Positions 60,359-64,000 of a stretch of 64,000 bases of DNA are shown one piece after another. The stretch covers positions 186,001-250,000 of the forward strand of contig JBLHZY010000002.1 of the NCBI GenBank assembly GCA_047631555.1, written 5' to 3'. Made by a program: the position numbers and the translations under genes. Position 1 is the stretch's first letter, and every line of letters starts with the position of its first letter. This stretch comes from JBLHZY01 sp047631555 (GTDB lineage: Bacteria > Pseudomonadota > Alphaproteobacteria > Rhodobacterales > Rhodobacteraceae). The notes under the pieces are model-generated. The model made no database searches and was not told the DNA's origin. It saw only the letters and a program-made list of their open reading frames with translations.

Positions 60359-61652
60359 AATTCGGCGTCGACTTAACCGTAACCTCGCACGTGGCAAGGC
60401 GGACTGGCGCGCCTTGGTTTGATGCCTATAAAGCGCCTGACGGAGAAGCGCCTGCACTTGTGTTGGATTTCGCCAATGGCATCTATGGGGTTGGGGGCGT
60501 GCAGCAATCGCTTGCCACGGCGATGAATTTTTCGCGCGCTAGCGGTAAATCGTATTGCGGCCTTGGCGGACAGCTGGCCTTTGCAACTACAGATGAGCCA
60601 GCATTTGATCGCGACCCTGTTAGCGGCGAAATCCAGGGCCTTTTGATAGAGCCTGTCCGCAGCAACTTGAACCTGTGGAGCGAAGATTTCACCAAGTCGG
60701 TTTGGGCCAAATCCGGCATATCCATCAGTCCTGATGCGACCGCCGCGCCTGATGGAACGTTTGGGGCGGACAAGTTCGTTGAGAGTGGTGGAGGTGGCCT
60801 CCATCGCCTTGTTCAAACTGTTTCAGTTGCAGGTGGTACCTTGCTTACAAGCTCGGTTTTTGCCAAAGCGGCGGAGCGCGATAAGGTGCAGTTCGTCTTC
60901 GCGGGATCTGGTGGGTATACGCAACGCATCTTTGATCTGACCAGCGGAACTTTGGGCAGTGTTGCGACGAGCGGCGGCGCGTTTTCTGGGGTTACCTCCA
61001 AGATCGAGCCATACGGCAACGGTTGGTACCGGCTTAGCATGAGCGCCCAAACCAGCGGTAATACCAGCGTTATGGTTATGTACTCACTTATCGATCCGGC
61101 GAATGCGAATAGCTATACGGGTACTGCCGGTTTGGGCGCATTCTTTTGAGGAGCCCAAGTAGATGCGGCTGGTGAGAAGAGTTCCTATATAAAGTCCGAA
61201 GGGGGGCAAGGAACGCGCAGCGCAGATATTGCTGATCTTTCCCTTGGCGCATGGTTTGATCAAACACAGGGCAGTCTTGTCGCGGAAGTCTCGGGCTTAG
61301 CAAAAGAGTATGTGGCTGAATTGGCTTCTTCTAGTAGCAATCGGATTGCGATTGGTAGCTCGTTTTTGCGCGACTCTGGCGGAAGCAATCAGAGCGCGGC
61401 GCGCACTTCGGGCCCGTCTATTTGTGCAATCAGTTTTGGCGCGATGGAAGTTGGTCAGCTGCACAATCCGGCGCGCTGCTGAGCACGACGGCACCTGGTG
61501 TTTTCTCGAGTAACCTTTCGCAACTGATCATTGGGCATTTCTTGAATGGTGCAACCGCGGAACAACAACTTGGCGGCACGATTAAGCGACTGGTACATTA
61601 TCCGACCCGGATAAGTGATTCAGCACTGGCGCAGATCACTCAACCTGTTTGA
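60355..61652 (+). pseudogene. ghsB: Broken GTA head-spike / phage tail-fibre-like protein (ghsB-like)
   Basis: From ATG 60355 the frame encodes an unfolded-looking start, then LLIEPVRSNLNLWSEDFTKSVWAKSG and beta-rich segments (SKIEPYGNGWYRLSMSAQT) as in phage spike/fibre proteins, up to GLGAFF. There a TGA (61147-61149) replaces the Trp expected before GAQ. The same frame continues with GAQVDAAGEKSSYIKSEGG, SADIADLSLGAWFDQTQGSLVAEV, until a frameshift at about 61400-61430; the other frame gives FWRDGSWSAAQSGA and LGGTIKRLVHYPTRISDSALAQ to 61652. Restored, it would be about 432 residues. Position after ghsA suggests GhsB, but that is inference. Two lesions argue against a single sequencing error. 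Confidence 0.68.
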
Positions 61653-62544
61653 TCACCCCATCAAAAACACCTTGTTTTTGTAAGTACTCAAAAGGCCGCA
61701 GGTTTTCCTCTGCAGCCCTTTGCTCGAGCTCAAGGAGCTTGGCATCCACCAAAGTACGATACCAATATGCCTGTAGGAAATGGAAGTAGAACCCGGCTTT
61801 TCCGTCAGCAAACCCAAGACCCAAAACATAGCGATAGAAGAAATAGAGCGAGCTGCGAAATACGCTCGGCAGGCGAGAATAAACTTGCTCCTTCAAGATT
61901 CTTTTCTGCTTAGCTTTGCCCGAAAACTTGCTAGTGGCAGAAAGGTTCTCTCGACGCGCAATTGTGTCATAGACTTCGCGTTCGGCGTAGCCGACATGTT
62001 TTGTGGTCCACCAAGAAAGGTCGTTGAGGTTTTCATCCCGTAGATCTCCCTTGAGTGTTACAATCTTAGGATCAACAACAACGATATGCTCGTCCATCCA
62101 GCGCTGCTCGGCGCGGCCCTGCCCTGTTTTCCAGAGGCGAATTCCAAGGATTGGATAGAAAAATCCGTTTCGAATCTCTTGCCCAAGAAATACAATTTTT
62201 CGCCTAAGGATAGCAGCGTTTGCCCCTTCAGGTGCAAGCGTGAAATTCCGAATACTTTCTTGCAGGAGAGGCTCCAGAATTTCGTCAGCATCAATGCGCA
62301 ACGTCCACTCTGAGACAATATTTGCATTGTCTATGCCCCAGTTCAATTGCGCGGCATGCGTTTCAAATGGATTTGAAAACACCTCAGCACCAAGACTTTT
62401 CGCGATCTCAACCGTTGCATCATTTGATAGACTGTCGATTACACATATACGCTCAGCAACGGATGAAACGCTTTTGATAGCGCGCGCGATATGCTGCTCT
62501 TCGTTGTAGGTAAGGATGATGGCGGTTAGGGACGGAAGGCTCAT
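61636..62544 (-). CDS. Family 2 glycosyltransferase, WaaE/KdtX-like
   Basis: The 302-residue protein begins LTAIILTYNEEQHIARAI, has VIDSLSNDATVEIAKSLGA and LRIDADEIL (DxD-type metal site), and FRSSLYFFYRYVLGLGFADGKAGFYF, which is typical of the WaaE/WcaA-like GT2 group acting on LPS core or exopolysaccharide. The ATG overlaps the previous gene by 4 bases; the 3' end overlaps the convergent broken spike gene by 17 bases. Donor sugar unknown. Confidence 0.85.
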   Translation of the reverse strand: MSLPSLTAIILTYNEEQHIARAIKSVSSVAERICVIDSLSNDATVEIAKSLGAEVFSNPFETHAAQLNWGIDNANIVSEWTLRIDADEILEPLLQESIRNFTLAPEGANAAILRRKIVFLGQEIRNGFFYPILGIRLWKTGQGRAEQRWMDEHIVVVDPKIVTLKGDLRDENLNDLSWWTTKHVGYAEREVYDTIARRENLSATSKFSGKAKQKRILKEQVYSRLPSVFRSSLYFFYRYVLGLGFADGKAGFYFHFLQAYWYRTLVDAKLLELEQRAAEENLRPFEYLQKQGVFDGVIKQVE

Positions 62545-63329
62545 GGGCGTATCCTCGGGCCGCCAAATCGAAGCAAATCATAGAGCGATGGTAACAAGCG
62601 CCGCATAGTATTTGCAGACCGTTTTACCCCAAAAAGCAATGCAGCGGTCGGCCAAAAGAGCCTGCTTTCCTTGCGCAAAATGCGCCAGTGCTCGCGATTG
62701 ATTGTCTTGCGATGATCGTCGCGCTGAGAGACGCCGCCTCTCTCAAATTTGCAGATAGGTTTTCCAAAATAGGACGCGCTTGCGCCGCTTTGGGAGAGAA
62801 GGCGCGAGGTTAGCGCCCAGTCCCCGGAAAATTGGTAGCTACGATCATATCCGTCCAAAATATCTACACGCCGGTAGAGGATTGATTGGTGGTGGGTGAA
62901 CATCGAATAGACGTTCCAAAAAGGACGTCTCGCGGGCTTTTTGAAACAAAGGCCGTCAGAGGAAGTTTCAAAACTGTCCCCGTATATTAAGGTCTGGTTG
63001 TGCGCCGTGGCGAACGAGATAAGTTGAGGCAGAGTAGTGTGATCGAAGAAGCGATCGCCTGCATTCATGAAGAGGATATATTTCCCTTTAGCGGCGGTAA
63101 TCCCTTTGTTCATAGCGTCGAAAATGCCTTCGTCCGGCTCGCAGATTGCCTGCATATTGGGGCGGGTCAATTCTGTTAAATAGGCCTGGGTACCATCATC
63201 AGAGCCCCCATCAATCACGATCCATTCAAAGCCGTCTGTTTGCGCCCAATTGATTGATGCTTCGGTGTCTTTGATGCCGCCGAGGTTGCGAAAGGCGACC
63301 GTGACGATTGAGATTTCAGGGCTGAACAT
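62541..63329 (-). CDS. Family 2 glycosyltransferase (WcaE-like)
   Basis: The 262-residue protein has SIVTVAFRNLGGI, VIDGGSDDGT, the EPDEGIFDAMNKGI segment and LFMNAGDRFF, the usual GT2 pattern of short colanic-acid-type transferases. The ATG at 63329 is used because the family begins MFSPEISIVTVAF; a start nine codons upstream lies deeper in the acetyltransferase gene. The overlap with that gene is 14 bases, so the run is tightly coupled. Confidence 0.85.
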   Translation of the reverse strand: MFSPEISIVTVAFRNLGGIKDTEASINWAQTDGFEWIVIDGGSDDGTQAYLTELTRPNMQAICEPDEGIFDAMNKGITAAKGKYILFMNAGDRFFDHTTLPQLISFATAHNQTLIYGDSFETSSDGLCFKKPARRPFWNVYSMFTHHQSILYRRVDILDGYDRSYQFSGDWALTSRLLSQSGASASYFGKPICKFERGGVSQRDDHRKTINREHWRILRKESRLFWPTAALLFGVKRSANTMRRLLPSLYDLLRFGGPRIRP

Positions 63330-63903
63330 CGGTGCTATTTCCTTCGCGCGACCCAACTTTTCTGGCCGGATTCCCTATATATATTCCGCCGCTTTGCAGT
63401 GTTCCAAACACTACCGAGCGCGCGCCAACAATGCAGTTTTTGGCAACGGTTGCTCCAGGCCCAATCATCGCTTCAGCGGCAACCCAAGCACCGGGACCAA
63501 TCTCAATTGGCTTGGTGACAAGGGGCATGTTGGGGAGGCGAAAATCGTGATCTCCTGCGCAAAGAAAACAGCGCTGAGAAATGATTGTTTGAGCATGAAT
63601 TGTGATGCGTGCCATGTTGTAACAGCGCACACCTTCGGCGAGAATTGTATGATCGCCCATCACGAGATTGGGCGGATACCAGACATGCGCAGAACCGCGG
63701 ACATCGGCCTGATTGCCAATTTTCGCACCAAACAAGCGCAGCAAAAATACGCGCCAGGCGCGCAGCTGTGGCGGCGTCCAAACCGCAAAAATCAGCCAAG
63801 TAGCCTGCCATACTATGCGCAGCAGTTTGTGCTTAAGTGAAAAGGGCGCAGGCCCCTCAAAGGGATGTGACGCCTTGCTCTTTGGATCATATGCATCAGG
63901 CAT
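63316..63903 (-). CDS. WcaF-like hexapeptide-repeat acetyltransferase
   Basis: The 195-residue protein resembles E. coli WcaF, an O-acetyltransferase of colanic acid synthesis: RAWRVFLLRLFGAKIGNQADVRG, IISQRCFLCAGDHDF with the catalytic His, and left-handed helix repeats (IGPGAWVAAEAMIGPGATV, CIVGARSVVFGTL, IYIGNPARKVG). The ATG at 63903 overlaps the previous stop (8 bases), with GAAAG upstream; an ATG at 63927 with GAGG is an alternative. It likely acetylates the exopolysaccharide. Confidence 0.85.
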   Translation of the reverse strand: MPDAYDPKSKASHPFEGPAPFSLKHKLLRIVWQATWLIFAVWTPPQLRAWRVFLLRLFGAKIGNQADVRGSAHVWYPPNLVMGDHTILAEGVRCYNMARITIHAQTIISQRCFLCAGDHDFRLPNMPLVTKPIEIGPGAWVAAEAMIGPGATVAKNCIVGARSVVFGTLQSGGIYIGNPARKVGSREGNSTDVQP

Positions 63904-64000
63904 CTTGTATCTTTCGTATGGGGGCATCGACCTCGGCAATTGCACTACAAAGGGCGTTTCGCAAATCTACAGCGGCGGCATCAACGGAAAAATGTTTGGC
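63896..64000 (-). CDS. C-terminal end of an unidentified protein (partial), probably a glycosyltransferase
   Basis: The last 34 codons are present, ending in TGA; the text (AKHFSVDAAAVDLRNALC, then IRKIQDA) is amphipathic helix. A final helix of this kind is common at the end of GT-B transferases, and the gene runs in the same polysaccharide operon, but this fragment is too short to identify. The rest lies to the right of the window. Confidence 0.45.
   Translation of the reverse strand, partial: AKHFSVDAAAVDLRNALCSAIAEVDAPIRKIQDA

Overview
The window looks like chromosomal DNA of an alphaproteobacterium in the Rhodobacteraceae (Roseobacter group). The main indications are a PetP/PetR regulator pair, a PstS-like/OmpA fusion next to secA, an FzlA-like GST next to queG, a GT14 plus C-terminal-domain glycosyltransferase of the type common in this family, and a gene transfer agent (GTA) head-spike locus. 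Moderate-to-high GC and dense operons with ATGA overlaps fit. Most genes are housekeeping; no insertion sequence, integrase, CRISPR array or rRNA was seen.

Layout: (1) 1-4.9 kb, end of rimP then nusA-ylxR-infB, closed by a clear terminator, with a small convergent 45-residue gene. (2) 5.4-8.0 kb, a leftward PPIase-argJ-mutT operon, divergent from secA. (3) 8.2-13.7 kb, secA, then an envelope pair (uncharacterised exported protein and PstS-like/OmpA fusion). (4) 13.7-17.7 kb leftward, radC, dnaJ and dnaK, with a candidate heat-shock promoter before dnaK. (5) 18-28.4 kb, a surface-polysaccharide block: KpsM-like permease, cysQ, kdsB, glycosyltransferases, galU, galE, and a decayed sulfotransferase. 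(6) 28.4-33.2 kb leftward, kdsD-lptC-lptA-lptB, hpf, ptsN, with an RNase D upstream: Kdo supply, LPS transport and ribosome hibernation. (7) 33.4-36.8 kb, yjbH-yjbF and a divergent small exported protein. (8) 36.8-46.5 kb, an AT-richer phosphotransferase gene beside tRNA-Leu(CAG), an NDUFA9-type protein, uppP, and gltD/gltB separated by a frameshifted GFA-family gene. (9) 46.6-56.1 kb, mtgA, fzlA-like, queG, ilvE, petP-petR, a deacetylase, xseB-ispA-dxs. (10) 56.2-64 kb, exopolysaccharide genes (Wzz/BY-kinase, manC, leftward glycosyltransferases and a WcaF-like acetyltransferase) enclosing a two-gene GTA head-spike locus, ghsA and a broken ghsB.

How the genes connect: a large share serves the envelope. 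KdsD and KdsB feed Kdo synthesis, LptABC move LPS, UppP recycles the undecaprenyl carrier, GalU/GalE/ManC supply sugar nucleotides, and glycosyltransferases plus the Wzz/BY-kinase build and size surface polymers. xseB-ispA-dxs supplies isoprenoid precursors. The GTA spike genes are believed to bind capsule, so their position inside a polysaccharide region is biologically sensible.

Most notable: the putative ghsB spike gene carries an in-frame TGA where a Trp is expected and a later frameshift; a NodH-like sulfotransferase has both a frameshift and an apparent large internal deletion; a GFA gene between gltD and gltB has one extra G. Single-base lesions could be assembly errors, but the sulfotransferase deletion cannot be explained that way. 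No wholly new multi-gene system is evident. Identifications were made by reading motifs and recalling families, without database searches.
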